Positions 54,681-63,241 of a stretch of DNA of 64,000 bases are shown in pieces. The notes beneath the pieces are model-generated. The model made no database searches, was not told the origin of the DNA, and saw only the letters and a list, made by a program, of their open reading frames with translations. How positions within the stretch are numbered: position 1 is the first letter of the stretch; each line of letters opens with the position of its first letter. The stretch is from Desulfovibrio desulfuricans DSM 642. GTDB lineage: Bacteria > Desulfobacterota > Desulfovibrionia > Desulfovibrionales > Desulfovibrionaceae. The position numbers and the translations under genes are program-made. The stretch is taken from NCBI RefSeq assembly GCF_000420465.1, contig NZ_ATUZ01000013.1:124001-188000 (forward strand), in the 5' to 3' direction.

Positions 54681-55562
54681 TTATTCCAGATTCTGAACCT
54701 GCTCGCGGCATTTTTCCAGTTCGTTTTTAAAATCAACCACCATGCGCGAAAGCTGCACATCAGGCAGCTTGTTGCCGCATGTATTGATCTCGCGGAAGCA
54801 CTCCTGCAAGGTAAAGTCGAGCCGCCGTCCGGCATCGCCGCCGGTTTGCAGCAGGTCGTGCAGGCGCGCCAGATGCGTGTTGAGGCGCGTGAGTTCTTCG
54901 CTCACATCCAGGCGGTCTGCCAGAATGACGGATTCCTGCAAAAAGCGGCCTTCTTCCAGCTCCTGCCCGTTCTGGGACAGGGCCTCGCTCAGGCGCTCAC
55001 GCAGGGCATTGGCGCGTTCTTCCTTGATATTGGGAGCGCGGTCGGCAATAAGGCCTGTCCATTCTTCCATGCGCAGTATGCGGGAGTGCATGTCGGTGGC
55101 AAGGGAGCGGCCTTCGGCGGAGCGGGCCTCGTTCCAGTCTTCCAGCGCAAGGGCCAGGCCTTCTTCAAGGCAGCGGGCGGTGTCTTCGTCCAGCTCCTCG
55201 CCGCTGTCGCCCCAAAGGGAAGGGATCTGCAACAGCGCGTTGAAGTCGGGAACATAGGCCTCGCCGCGAGCATCAGCCAGTGCCTGCAAATTATCAAGCA
55301 TGGCTGCTGCCTGCACCATGTCAAACCGCATGGCAGGGGTGTTGCCCGGCGCATACTGCAAGACCAGGCTCACATCCACGCGCCCGCGCGAGGCATAGCG
55401 CCGCACCACTTTTTCAAGGCGCGGTTCAAGGCTGCGTATAGAGAGAGGCAAACGCCACTTGAGGTCAAGATGGCGACTGTTGACGCTTTTAACCTCCCAC
55501 TGCTGGGTGGTGTAGTCGTTTTCCACCAGGCAGCGGCCAAAGCCGGTCATGCTGCGGAGCAT
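54681..55562 (-). CDS. YicC family endoribonuclease-like protein
   Basis: The 293-residue protein starts [10 protein letters not shown], the YicC signature, continues with [13 protein letters not shown], and ends with the DUF1732 region ([45 protein letters not shown]). YicC-family proteins have been reported as RNA-degrading enzymes. AGGAAGG precedes the ATG. It is followed within 3 bases by the RemA-like gene, giving the common yicC-remA-gmk order. Confidence 0.94.
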   Translation of the reverse strand: MLRSMTGFGRCLVENDYTTQQWEVKSVNSRHLDLKWRLPLSIRSLEPRLEKVVRRYASRGRVDVSLVLQYAPGNTPAMRFDMVQAAAMLDNLQALADARGEAYVPDFNALLQIPSLWGDSGEELDEDTARCLEEGLALALEDWNEARSAEGRSLATDMHSRILRMEEWTGLIADRAPNIKEERANALRERLSEALSQNGQELEEGRFLQESVILADRLDVSEELTRLNTHLARLHDLLQTGGDAGRRLDFTLQECFREINTCGNKLPDVQLSRMVVDFKNELEKCREQVQNLE

Positions 55563-55676
55563 AGCTTCCTTCCTGCTAAAGATATGCGTCAGTGTAGAGC
55601 AAGGGGCTTGCGAATGCAACAAATGCCCTTGGCCCGGCGCTGCGGGTATGCATTTTTTATTTTTAAAATCAGCGTA

Positions 55677-55937
55677 TTATGCCTGCGATCCGCCGGAATT
55701 TCCGCTGCAGCCGCCGCAGCCGCCGCCAGCCGCGCAGGAGGGGGGCATGCCTTTGCCCATGGGGCGCACCGGGCCGGGCTTGTAGGGGAAAGCCCCGGTT
55801 TTCAGCGGGCTGGGTACGCACATCTGCTTTTCTGTGGCGGGGGAGCTGCACTTGGGGCAGGCGGGTACTTCATCGCCAAAAACAAGATCTTCAAATTTAT
55901 TGCCGCAGGCCGTGCAGACAAAATCGTACATGGGCAT
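55677..55937 (-). CDS. FmdB-type zinc ribbon protein
   Basis: The 86-residue protein opens MPMYDFVCTACGNKFEDLV and has CxxC (Cys8, Cys11) and CPKC pairs forming a zinc ribbon, then a Pro/Gly-rich linker and a glycine-cysteine-rich tail (AAGGGCGGCSGNSGG). FmdB was named as a putative regulator of formamidase genes; the bacterial family's role is open. AGGAG lies before the ATG. It precedes the yicC operon by 114 bases. Confidence 0.9.
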   Translation of the reverse strand: MPMYDFVCTACGNKFEDLVFGDEVPACPKCSSPATEKQMCVPSPLKTGAFPYKPGPVRPMGKGMPPSCAAGGGCGGCSGNSGGSQA

Positions 55938-56245
55938 GATTATTCTCCTGATTCGTTGCCGGAATGAAACCCTTGCGGCGGCATACCGCAACATGGGGGG
56001 CGCCAGAATAATTACTGTTGAAAATGTTCTGAAGCTTGCGCAGGCCGCTGCGGTCAGAAATCGACCAGCCTCCCAGGTGCGCAATTGTGCGGGCCAGGGG
56101 GCGTCAGGGGCTTGCCCACATGCTTTGTGTGCATATATAAGTATATATACGGTCAAGGCAAGGGCGGTGTTTTGCCGCCCGGCCGCCGCGCAACAACCGG
56201 TCTTGGCGACCGCGTTAACGGGCCGCTCCCCGTTTGGAGGATCAT
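55938..56245 (+). promoter_or_regulatory. Divergent intergenic region FmdB / DJ-1 gene
   Basis: The 308-base gap has no supported gene. An A/T-rich alternating stretch (56132-56150, around ATATATAAGTATATATAC) stands out from the G+C-rich surroundings and is a likely promoter for the DJ-1-like gene. A GGGCGG/CCGCCC hairpin follows near 56162-56180 in the leader. Confidence 0.4.
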
Positions 56246-56827
56246 ATGAAAAAAATTCTGGTGCTGGCTGGCGACTATGTTGAGGATTATGAAATCATGG
56301 TGCCTTTCCAGATGTTGCAGATGCTGGGCTATGAAGTGCATGCTGTCTGCCCCGGGAAAAAGGCTGGCGAAAGTGTGCGTACGGCCATCCATGACTTTGA
56401 GGGCGACCAGACCTATTCTGAAAAACGCGGACACAACTTCGGTATCAACTACGATTTCGACAAGGTAAACACCGCTGACTACGCAGGTCTTGTTATTCCC
56501 GGTGGCCGCGCTCCGGAATATCTGCGTCTGAACCCCCGCATTCTGGAAATCGTGCGCGAATTCAACGACGCCAAAAAGCCCATTGCCGCTGTGTGCCACG
56601 GCCCGCAGATTCTTGTGACGGCTGGGGTGCTGAAAAACCGCAGTTGCACTGCCTACCCGGCGGTCAAACCCGATGTGGTGGACGCCGGGGCCATCTGGTG
56701 CGATTTTAACGAAACACTCACCAGCGCCACTGTGGACGGCAACCTTGTTTCTGCCCCCGCGTGGCCTGCCCATCCCGCCCTGATCGCCGAGTTTGTTAAG
56801 CTGCTGGGCGCGAAGATCAGCATCTAG
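56246..56827 (+). CDS. DJ-1/PfpI family protein
   Basis: The 193-residue protein has the DJ-1 fold with an early Glu in [14 protein letters not shown] and the nucleophile elbow [14 protein letters not shown] (Cys117-His118). Family members are glyoxalases, chaperones or proteases of the PfpI type; the length and AVCHGP motif fit the PfpI/YhbO group, often stress-related. TTGGAGG lies before the ATG. It is monocistronic with a strong terminator. Confidence 0.9.
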   Translation: MKKILVLAGDYVEDYEIMVPFQMLQMLGYEVHAVCPGKKAGESVRTAIHDFEGDQTYSEKRGHNFGINYDFDKVNTADYAGLVIPGGRAPEYLRLNPRILEIVREFNDAKKPIAAVCHGPQILVTAGVLKNRSCTAYPAVKPDVVDAGAIWCDFNETLTSATVDGNLVSAPAWPAHPALIAEFVKLLGAKISI

Positions 56828-56886
56828 CCTGCTTGCGGGGGGCCTGTAAGGGGTTCACCGAAAGAGCAGCACAGGTTTATACAGAT

Positions 56887-56921
56887 AAAAGAAAAGGAGA
56901 GCCATGCTCTCCTTTTCTTTT
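56887..56921. terminator. Bidirectional terminator, 16-bp perfect stem
   Basis: The arms 56887-56902 and 56906-56921 pair perfectly around 3 bases; each flank gives a T-rich tail in its own direction. It serves the DJ-1 gene and the convergent mtaB. Confidence 0.92.
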
Positions 56922-56953
56922 ATGCAGTGTACAGAGGCACTGAGGCGCTGCGC

Positions 56954-58426
56954 TTATTTTTGTTCTATCAACTCCACCACAAGACCTTTTTCGGTAAGGG
57001 CCACGGGGCGTGCGGGCAACAGCCCCGCATCCGCGCCGGGTCTTTTGCCTTGTGCGGGCAGGCGGATGGAGCAGCCGGCGTAGTATTCATTCACGCCTTT
57101 CACTGAGTTCTTCTTGTTCTTGCCCGCAGATTCCGGCGTGGGGGCCGCATCCGTTGCGGAGTCCGCAAATGCCTGCGGATTGTCTGCCGCCACCAGCATG
57201 CGGGGCAGTTTGAGCTGTTCTGCCAGAAATGCCTGCTGCTTGCGGCCCACGGCTTCGCGCAGGCGGGCAGCGCGTTCAAGCTTGATGCTGTGGGGAATCT
57301 GCCCGTCAAAGCGGTCTGCCGCTGTGCCGGGCCGTCGCGAATACGGGAACACGTGGGCGTAGCTCATGGGCAGGCGGTCGATCAGCTCCAGCAACTGGCG
57401 CATGTCGTCTTCCGTCTCGCCGGGAAAGCCCGCGATGATATCGGCGCCCAGGCCCATGATGGGCCAGTGCGAGGCCAGCGCGCTCACGGCATGCTCCAGC
57501 ATGGTCGGGGTGTAGTGGCCGCGCCCCATGCGTTTGAGCACCGCCTGACTGCCGTGCTGTAAAGAAATATGCAGATGCGGGCAGAGCATGCGGCAGGCAA
57601 GCAGGGCGTCCAGCCCCTGCTGATTGAGCTGGCCGGGTTCCAGCGAGCTGATGCGCAGCCTCGCCTGCCCGGCAAATTCCGGCGCAAGAGCCGCGTCAAG
57701 CGTGCGCAGCAGATTCCAGAAGTCGCCCGTATCCGTGCCGCGTCCGTACTGGCCCAGATTGATACCTGAGACCATGATTTCCGCATGGCCTGCCTGCAAC
57801 AGACGGCGCGCCTCGGAAACGACTTCATCCACCGGGCGGCTGCGGGGTTTGCCGCGCGTAGAGGGAACAATACAGTAGGTGCAGCGGTGGGCGCAGCCAT
57901 CCTGCACTTTCAGTACCGGACGGGCGCGCTTGAAGGCGGAAATCTGAAATGGCGGAAATGCCTGCTTGCTTGCTTGCGCCTCGGCCTGTGCGGGCGTCAA
58001 GGCGGCAACTGTGGCCGCAGGTGCTGTAGCCTCCATCACCCCGGCGGACGGGGTGACGCCCTCGCCGTCAAGGTCGGCCCATGGGCCATGCAGCAGGCGG
58101 CTTTTTTCTTCCTGCGGCACCAGCAGATCAGGGGCGGCCCAAATGGCGCCGGGGCGCGGTTTGTAATCGGCAAAGAGCCGCGCCGCGCAACCGGTAAGAA
58201 TCAGGCGCGAGGACGGAGCCTCCCTGCGCAGGCGGAACACGGCGTTGCGCGCGTCCCTTTCGCCTTTGGAGGTGATGGCGCAACTGTTGACGCACACCAC
58301 ATCCGCCTCGGCAGGGGCGCTGCATTCCACGCCGCCCTGGGCAAGCCAGGCTTCGCGCAGTGATTGGGTTTCGTACTGATTGACCTTGCAGCCGAACGTG
58401 ACCAGATAAAATTTCCAGGCAGACAT
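56954..58426 (-). CDS. mtaB: tRNA methylthiotransferase MtaB-like (radical SAM)
   Basis: The 490-residue protein has the N-terminal UPF0004 domain with its three cluster cysteines (Cys13 in FGCKVNQYETQ, Cys49 in VNSCAIT, Cys80 in LTGCAAR) and a radical SAM CxxxCxxC at 178-185 (CAHRCTYC). CKVNQYET points to the MtaB group that methylthiolates t6A37 in tRNA. Between the two domains lies an Ala/Pro-rich insertion of about 40 residues (roughly 120-160), and a further low-complexity insert near the C-terminus interrupts the TRAM-like region. It is divergent from the M15 gene by 59 bases. Confidence 0.92.
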   Translation of the reverse strand: MSAWKFYLVTFGCKVNQYETQSLREAWLAQGGVECSAPAEADVVCVNSCAITSKGERDARNAVFRLRREAPSSRLILTGCAARLFADYKPRPGAIWAAPDLLVPQEEKSRLLHGPWADLDGEGVTPSAGVMEATAPAATVAALTPAQAEAQASKQAFPPFQISAFKRARPVLKVQDGCAHRCTYCIVPSTRGKPRSRPVDEVVSEARRLLQAGHAEIMVSGINLGQYGRGTDTGDFWNLLRTLDAALAPEFAGQARLRISSLEPGQLNQQGLDALLACRMLCPHLHISLQHGSQAVLKRMGRGHYTPTMLEHAVSALASHWPIMGLGADIIAGFPGETEDDMRQLLELIDRLPMSYAHVFPYSRRPGTAADRFDGQIPHSIKLERAARLREAVGRKQQAFLAEQLKLPRMLVAADNPQAFADSATDAAPTPESAGKNKKNSVKGVNEYYAGCSIRLPAQGKRPGADAGLLPARPVALTEKGLVVELIEQK

Positions 58427-58485
58427 GGCGCAGATGTACGCAAAAGCGCTTGCCTTGACAAGCCGGGGGCGGCTAGGGTGCCTTC

Positions 58486-59589
58486 ATGCCAATATTGCTG
58501 CTTTTTATTTTTTTGTGCTGTGCCCATGTCGTGCATGCCGAGACGGCTGTGTCATCGAACGCGCCCGCAACTGCGTCTGCCAATGCAGCGCCTGCAAGCG
58601 GAGCCACTGGGGCGGCTGCTGCCAACGGTCTGATTGACGCCGCAGATCTGCCCGCAGGGCTTGATGATGCCGCGCAGGTGGATTTTTATTGTCTGCGGCG
58701 GGCCTATCCGCAGATTACAGGCATGACGACGGACGCGCAGGGCCAGTGGCTGGTGTTTAACGATGGCCGCCGCGTGCTGTATGGCGCTGCGCCGGGGGCG
58801 GTTCCCCCGGCTGGCTCGCATGAATCCGAGTGGGTAGTGAGCGTGCGGACGAGCATGGCCGAGCCCTATCCTCTGGAGCCGCAGCGGCCCGATACTCCTC
58901 TGGGTGTTTCGCCGGGGCGGCGGCGCTCCTACGATCTGCTGCAAGCCCTTTACGGATCCACGCCCAAGGCTGTTGGGGGGCATCTGGTACAGGCCCGCCT
59001 GCTGGGGCAGCATCTGCATCTTTCGCCCGCAGCGGCGCAAGCCATGAACAGGGCAAACGCTCATCTTGCCCCGCAAGCCGCTCAGGATCCTCGCCTGAAA
59101 ACCCTGCTGAAAATGGACGGCGGGTTTGCCTGGCGGCGCATTGCGGGCGAGAACCGCTTGAGCCCCCACGCGTTCGGCATTGCCTTTGACATCAGCCCCG
59201 GCATTGCCACCTATTGGCGCTGGAGCAAACTGCGCCCGCACCCATTGCAGCAAAGCTATCCCTCCGCCATTGTGGAAGCCTTTGAAAACGAGGGCTTTAT
59301 CTGGGGCGGAAAATGGCACGAATATGACCTGATGCATTTTGAATACAGGCCGGAAATCATCTGCAAGGCCCGCGTGTGGCAGGGGTTGGAGCCTTTGCCC
59401 AAACAGGATATCCAGCAGGAATCCGTACAGGAGGCAGCCCCGGATATCGCGCGGAAGCCCGCGCACAAGACAGTACGGAAGCCCGTGCAGAAGCCGGAAA
59501 AGGCCGAAACGCCGCCTTCAGAGCAGCAACCCGCCAGTCCTGCTGTGGAGGCAAAGCCTGCTGGCGACGATGCTGCCATCGCTCCGTAA
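58486..59589 (+). CDS. M15-family D-alanyl-D-alanine carboxypeptidase-like protein
   Basis: The 367-residue protein has a signal peptide (cleavage near VHA-ET) and an Ala-rich N-terminal stretch, then an M15 peptidase domain with zinc motifs SPHAFGIAFDISP (His and Asp) and HEYDLMHFEYRPE (His). It probably trims peptidoglycan stem peptides in the periplasm. The last 80 residues are a Lys/Pro/Glu/Ala-rich low-complexity tail. AGGGTG precedes the ATG. It is monocistronic with a terminator. Confidence 0.88.
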   Translation: MPILLLFIFLCCAHVVHAETAVSSNAPATASANAAPASGATGAAAANGLIDAADLPAGLDDAAQVDFYCLRRAYPQITGMTTDAQGQWLVFNDGRRVLYGAAPGAVPPAGSHESEWVVSVRTSMAEPYPLEPQRPDTPLGVSPGRRRSYDLLQALYGSTPKAVGGHLVQARLLGQHLHLSPAAAQAMNRANAHLAPQAAQDPRLKTLLKMDGGFAWRRIAGENRLSPHAFGIAFDISPGIATYWRWSKLRPHPLQQSYPSAIVEAFENEGFIWGGKWHEYDLMHFEYRPEIICKARVWQGLEPLPKQDIQQESVQEAAPDIARKPAHKTVRKPVQKPEKAETPPSEQQPASPAVEAKPAGDDAAIAP

Positions 59590-59640
59590 CGCAGGCAGAA
59601 AGAAAGTTTTTCCGCTTATACAACTTGCAGGCTGATAATA

Positions 59641-59668
59641 AAAAGCTCCTTGAAAAAGGAGCTTTTGC
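59641..59668. terminator. Terminator of the M15 peptidase gene
   Basis: A perfect 11-bp stem AAAAGCTCCTT/AAGGAGCTTTT (59641-59651, 59656-59666) with a GAAA loop lies 52 bases after the stop codon. Confidence 0.85.
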
Positions 59669-59734
59669 GTTTCAGTATTGCCGCATTTGATGGAAGGCGC
59701 AGGGGCCTGCATCTGCTTGCCGGGGGGATCAAAT

Positions 59735-59757
59735 CAAAACCACCCGATGGCGGGTGG
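59735..59757 (-). terminator. Terminator of pgl
   Basis: On the minus strand CCACCCG/CGGGTGG with a 4-base loop (59740-59757) is followed by TTTTGATTTG, 32 bases after the pgl stop. Confidence 0.75.
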
Positions 59758-59788
59758 CTTTGATTGAGATATCCGTGAATGGGGTGGC

Positions 59789-60535
59789 TTACACGCCTCG
59801 GGCGGCGGCTTCGTCCACAACCCAGATCAGTTCGCCAAATCCGGGGCGCACCTTTTGTGCGGGCAGGGTGGGTTCGGCCAGCAGGTTGAGCGCGCGCGAA
59901 AGCACATCGTGCTTTTCCTTGCCGGTCACGAGGAACATGCAGCAGCGGGCGTTGTTGATGACAGGAAGGGTGAGCGTGAGGCGGTCGGCCTTGCGTTCAG
60001 GCACGTACTGGTCAATGACAAGGCGCTTGCGTTCGGCAAGGGCGGGCGAATTGGGGAAAATGGAACCCGTGTGGCCGTCTTCTCCCATGCCCAGCAGCAT
60101 AAAGTCAAAGCGGGGCAGTTCCTGCGGGCCGAGATTGAATTCGGCGCGGATCTGCTGCTCGTATTTGACGGCGGCTTCAACGGGATCTTCCTCGCCGCGC
60201 ATGCGGAAAAAGTGCATGGCAGGAACCATGCTCAGCAGTTCGCGGCGCGCAAGCCCGTAGTTGCTGTCAGGGTGATCAGGGCCAACGCAGCGTTCATCCA
60301 CCCAGTAAAAGGTCATTTTGTCCCAGGGAAGACGGTCGGCCCAGTCTTTGCCCGCCAGCAGGCGGAAAAGTGGCGTGGGGGTCTGCCCGCCGGAGAGCGC
60401 GATTCTGAAAACACCCCTGTCGGCGATGGCTTCTTCGCAGGCTGCCGCCAGAATGTGGGCGGCGCGTTCGGCCATAGCGGCAGGATCTTTATGGATATGC
60501 ACCGTAAGGTGTATGGAACGGCTGAGGCCCGACAT
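59789..60535 (-). CDS. pgl: 6-phosphogluconolactonase
   Basis: The 248-residue protein has RIALSGGQTPTPLFRLLA, FYWVDERCVGPDHPDSNYGLARREL and the DFMLLGMGEDGHTGSIFPNSPAL active-site region of the DevB/NagB-like 6-phosphogluconolactonases. It opens the lactone in the oxidative pentose phosphate path; zwf is not in this window. AAGGAGCC precedes the ATG at 60535; the frame extends upstream without support. It is monocistronic. Confidence 0.94.
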   Translation of the reverse strand: MSGLSRSIHLTVHIHKDPAAMAERAAHILAAACEEAIADRGVFRIALSGGQTPTPLFRLLAGKDWADRLPWDKMTFYWVDERCVGPDHPDSNYGLARRELLSMVPAMHFFRMRGEEDPVEAAVKYEQQIRAEFNLGPQELPRFDFMLLGMGEDGHTGSIFPNSPALAERKRLVIDQYVPERKADRLTLTLPVINNARCCMFLVTGKEKHDVLSRALNLLAEPTLPAQKVRPGFGELIWVVDEAAARGV

Positions 60536-60653
60536 TTTGCGGCTCCTTGAGTTTATGTAGGCTGGCACGGGCGTTGTGCGGCCCGCCAACCTCATCACTA
60601 TGACACATTCGCCTGCGCGAGAAAAGGGCATAGTGGACAGGTGACTGTGAAAA

Positions 60654-61712
60654 CTACTGAAATTCTTCCAGCAGATCAGGCGCTATGGCAAAGTGCAGCA
60701 TCTCTCCATTGGCGAGGCCCAGGGTTTTCCACGAAGCCTCGCAGGTAAGTTTGCGCGCCGCCGCAATGGATTTGCCAAGCGGGCTTGTGCCGTCAACTTC
60801 AATTGTCCATCTGCGTTCAAACGTATCACCCGGAAATGTGGGCTGCACGGCATTAAGAAAACGCTGCATCAGCTCCCTGCCGTCTGGCGCAAAAATTTTG
60901 ACCGAAATATCCACGTTGTTGACGGGGATTGTGCTGATGTTCTTGCTTTGCACGTCCACCACAACAAGAAGAGTCTTTCCGTCTGAAATCAAACCTGCGC
61001 TGGCTGTGCAGGCCTTGAGAGGAAGTGTATCTTCCATGCGTTTTTTTATCTTGGCATTTTTGTCAAGAAGCAGTTGCCGTTGCGCGACCATGCGCTCCAT
61101 CTGGAACTCGCGGTACTGGCGAACCATCTCCTCGGCATTGACCATGTCGTCCAGCTTCCATCCCTCTGGGGTTTTGTCCATGCGCAGCAGCAGTGAAAAC
61201 TGTTTGTTCAGCACGGGGTGGCGAATTTGCGCGGCTATCAGCGCTGTATTCTCCGTGGGGTTCTGCAAGGTCATGGTTGTAAAAAACTGGGTAAAAAAGT
61301 TTGGCGGCAGAACATACAGGGGGGTTCTGAGGCGCACCAGTTCGTCAGTTTCTTCCTTGACGGGTTCTTCCTTGACGCGCGCCTGCTTGAGCAGACCGAC
61401 CTGAATCATGTCGCTCAGATCACGCAGCTGGTTTGGCCCTTTTTTTAAAAAGGGGTAATGCTCTGCAACGGCCTTGGCCAGGGGGAGGGAAATGGCGTCA
61501 AAGTTTACGCGTTGCGCCAGTTCTGCAGGTTTGGCCGGGTGCAGTGCGTCCTTTATCTGCGCAAAGGCAAATTCGGCAGTCTGCCTGTACTGGTAGTACC
61601 GCCAGCCGCTGTATCCGCCCACCGCCGCCAGAATCACAAGCAGCACTGCAGCCAGCGCCAGCAAGTGCTGGCGTATGAATGCCACAATGGGGGTAATAAA
61701 GGACAGGTTCAT
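60654..61712 (-). CDS. Membrane-anchored protein, DUF2939-like N-terminus
   Basis: The 352-residue protein has one N-terminal membrane helix (about residues 14-36) followed by YQYRQTAEFAFAQIKDALHPAKPAELAQRVNFDAI, which resembles DUF2939 proteins, and a long soluble domain expected in the periplasm. The C-terminal 150 residues are beta-rich (LLVVVDVQSKNISTIPVNNVDISVKIF) and look like an extracytoplasmic beta-sandwich. Function is unknown. Its ATG overlaps the stop of the methyltransferase gene (ATGA), so the two are coupled. Confidence 0.7.
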   Translation of the reverse strand: MNLSFITPIVAFIRQHLLALAAVLLVILAAVGGYSGWRYYQYRQTAEFAFAQIKDALHPAKPAELAQRVNFDAISLPLAKAVAEHYPFLKKGPNQLRDLSDMIQVGLLKQARVKEEPVKEETDELVRLRTPLYVLPPNFFTQFFTTMTLQNPTENTALIAAQIRHPVLNKQFSLLLRMDKTPEGWKLDDMVNAEEMVRQYREFQMERMVAQRQLLLDKNAKIKKRMEDTLPLKACTASAGLISDGKTLLVVVDVQSKNISTIPVNNVDISVKIFAPDGRELMQRFLNAVQPTFPGDTFERRWTIEVDGTSPLGKSIAAARKLTCEASWKTLGLANGEMLHFAIAPDLLEEFQ

Positions 61713-62470
61713 GGCGCTTTCCTCTCTGTGTCGGCAGCCTTGGCCTGAGATTTGTGGCCGCATTCCAGAACAGGCTCTGCGCGGCGCATGCGCCTGCGTC
61801 CGAGCCGTAAAGGCAGCGGCGTGACCGGGCGGGATTTTGCCATGTCGATACGGATAATGCCCCATGCTCCCACGGGCAGCCAGGGCAAGACCCTGTTGCA
61901 GCCGGAAAGGGCGCACGATGCATTCCATGTGCCCTGCGGCCCGGCAAGAACACTGGCCCCGCTGATGCGGCCAGCCGAAAGGCTCCTGAGCGCCCGCCAT
62001 ATCTGCCACCAGCAGAAGGTCGGGCCGGGCCATGCAGTTTTGCGGCCGCCAAGCAGGTGGAGCATAAAGGGAAGCGAAGCCGAGTTCCAGAATGTGAGGG
62101 CAAGGCCTGCGGAGGCCACGCGCAGAGATTCGGCTATGGCCTTGCGCGTGCTTTCGGTGCTGGGTGAAGCAAGGTGCAGCACAACCCAGTCAAAGTCGTC
62201 ATCATCAAAGGGCAGGTGATCGTCAGCGGCGGCCAGCACTTCGGCGCGGTCAGCCATGCGGCTTGCCTCCGCCCGCAACTCGGGATTGTGCTCCGTGGCG
62301 GTCATGTCAAAGCCGTATTCCCACAGCAGGGGCAACAGCTCGCCGCGCCCGCAGTTCACTTCAAGCAGGGTGCGGCTACGGCGAGGCCAGGGGGCAAGGC
62401 AGTGCTGCACAAGCTGCTTCTGCATATGCAGGGCATACTGCCCTGTGATATCCGACTGTCGGTCATCCAT
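61709..62470 (-). CDS. SAM-dependent methyltransferase (class I)
   Basis: The 253-residue protein has a class I SAM-binding motif TLLEVNCGRGELLPLLWEYGFDMTATEHN (motif I and the acidic end of strand 2), then AAADDHLPFDDDDFDWVVLHL, typical of motifs II-III in UbiE/Methyltransf_11-like enzymes. The substrate is unknown. It is followed with an ATGA overlap by the membrane-anchored gene, suggesting a joint function. Confidence 0.85.
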   Translation of the reverse strand: MDDRQSDITGQYALHMQKQLVQHCLAPWPRRSRTLLEVNCGRGELLPLLWEYGFDMTATEHNPELRAEASRMADRAEVLAAADDHLPFDDDDFDWVVLHLASPSTESTRKAIAESLRVASAGLALTFWNSASLPFMLHLLGGRKTAWPGPTFCWWQIWRALRSLSAGRISGASVLAGPQGTWNASCALSGCNRVLPWLPVGAWGIIRIDMAKSRPVTPLPLRLGRRRMRRAEPVLECGHKSQAKAADTERKAP

Positions 62471-62583
62471 ACCACGCCTCGCATTTGCCGTTAATCTTCT
62501 GCATATTCCACTATTTTACAGCATCTGTAAATCGGCAAAGCACCCTGATGCGGCGGTGTTGCCGAGGCGTCAGGTCACAAACA

Positions 62584-62626
62584 AACCGCAACGCGGCTGC
62601 TTGCAAACAAGAGCCGCGTTGCGGTT
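62584..62626 (-). terminator. Terminator of the RidA-family gene
   Basis: A perfect 15-bp stem (62584-62598 with 62612-62626) with a 13-base loop is followed on the minus strand by TTTGTTTG, 38 bases after the stop codon. Confidence 0.8.
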
Positions 62627-62663
62627 GAAGACCGGGCCATGCCGCCCGTGTTGCGGCTAAAAA

Positions 62664-63044
62664 TTACAGCGTGGCAATGGCCTCAATTTCAACCTGCGCG
62701 CCAAGCGGCAGCTTGCTGACCTCAACGCAGGAACGCGCGGGGCAGGGGGCCGTGAAATACTTTTTGTACACTTCGTTAACAGCCGCAAAGTTGCCCATAT
62801 CGGTGATGAATACTGTGGTTTTAACCACATTGGCGGCGGTCAGGCCCTGTGATTCCAGCAATGCCATAACGTTTTTGCAAGCCTGTTCCGCCTGAGCGCT
62901 CACATCGCCTTCCACCAGCTTGCCGATGGCGGGATCAATGGGAATCTGACCGGAAAAGAAGAACATGTTGCCGGTCTTGATGCCCTGACTGTAAGGGCCG
63001 ACTGCCCCGGGGGCCTTGCTCGTGCTGATGACTTCCTTGCTCAT
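62664..63044 (-). CDS. RidA family enamine/imine deaminase
   Basis: The 126-residue protein matches RidA/YjgF throughout: AVGPYSQGIKTGNMFFFSGQIPIDP, VVKTTVFITDMGNFAAVNEVYKKYF and PARSCVEVSKLPLGAQVEIEAIA, including the conserved Arg (in ARSCVEV) that binds the carboxylate. It releases ammonia from reactive 2-aminoacrylate and relatives and protects PLP enzymes. GAAGGAAG precedes the ATG. Confidence 0.96.
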   Translation of the reverse strand: MSKEVISTSKAPGAVGPYSQGIKTGNMFFFSGQIPIDPAIGKLVEGDVSAQAEQACKNVMALLESQGLTAANVVKTTVFITDMGNFAAVNEVYKKYFTAPCPARSCVEVSKLPLGAQVEIEAIATL

Positions 63045-63179
63045 GGCGCTTCCTTCTTCAAGATTGCTGGTAAAGGGTGAAGGTACTGAGCCGTCGGCCT
63101 GCTGCAAGGTGTAGCCAATGGCATAACCTGCCAGCGGCGGGCGGCTGCGGACAACTTGGCACAGCACCGCGCCAGAGTC

Positions 63180-63238
63180 AAAGCCCGGCAGCTCGTGGCG
63201 TGGCGTTCGGTCTGGGGAGGCGGCTCTGCTCCGGGCTT
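63180..63238 (-). terminator. Possible terminator of the right-end BASS gene
   Basis: AAGCCCGG and CCGGGCTT arms (63181-63188 and 63231-63238) enclose 42 bases, just after the BASS stop. The stem is short for the loop and the T-run is weak (CTTTGAC). Confidence 0.35.
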
Positions 63239-63241
63239 CGG

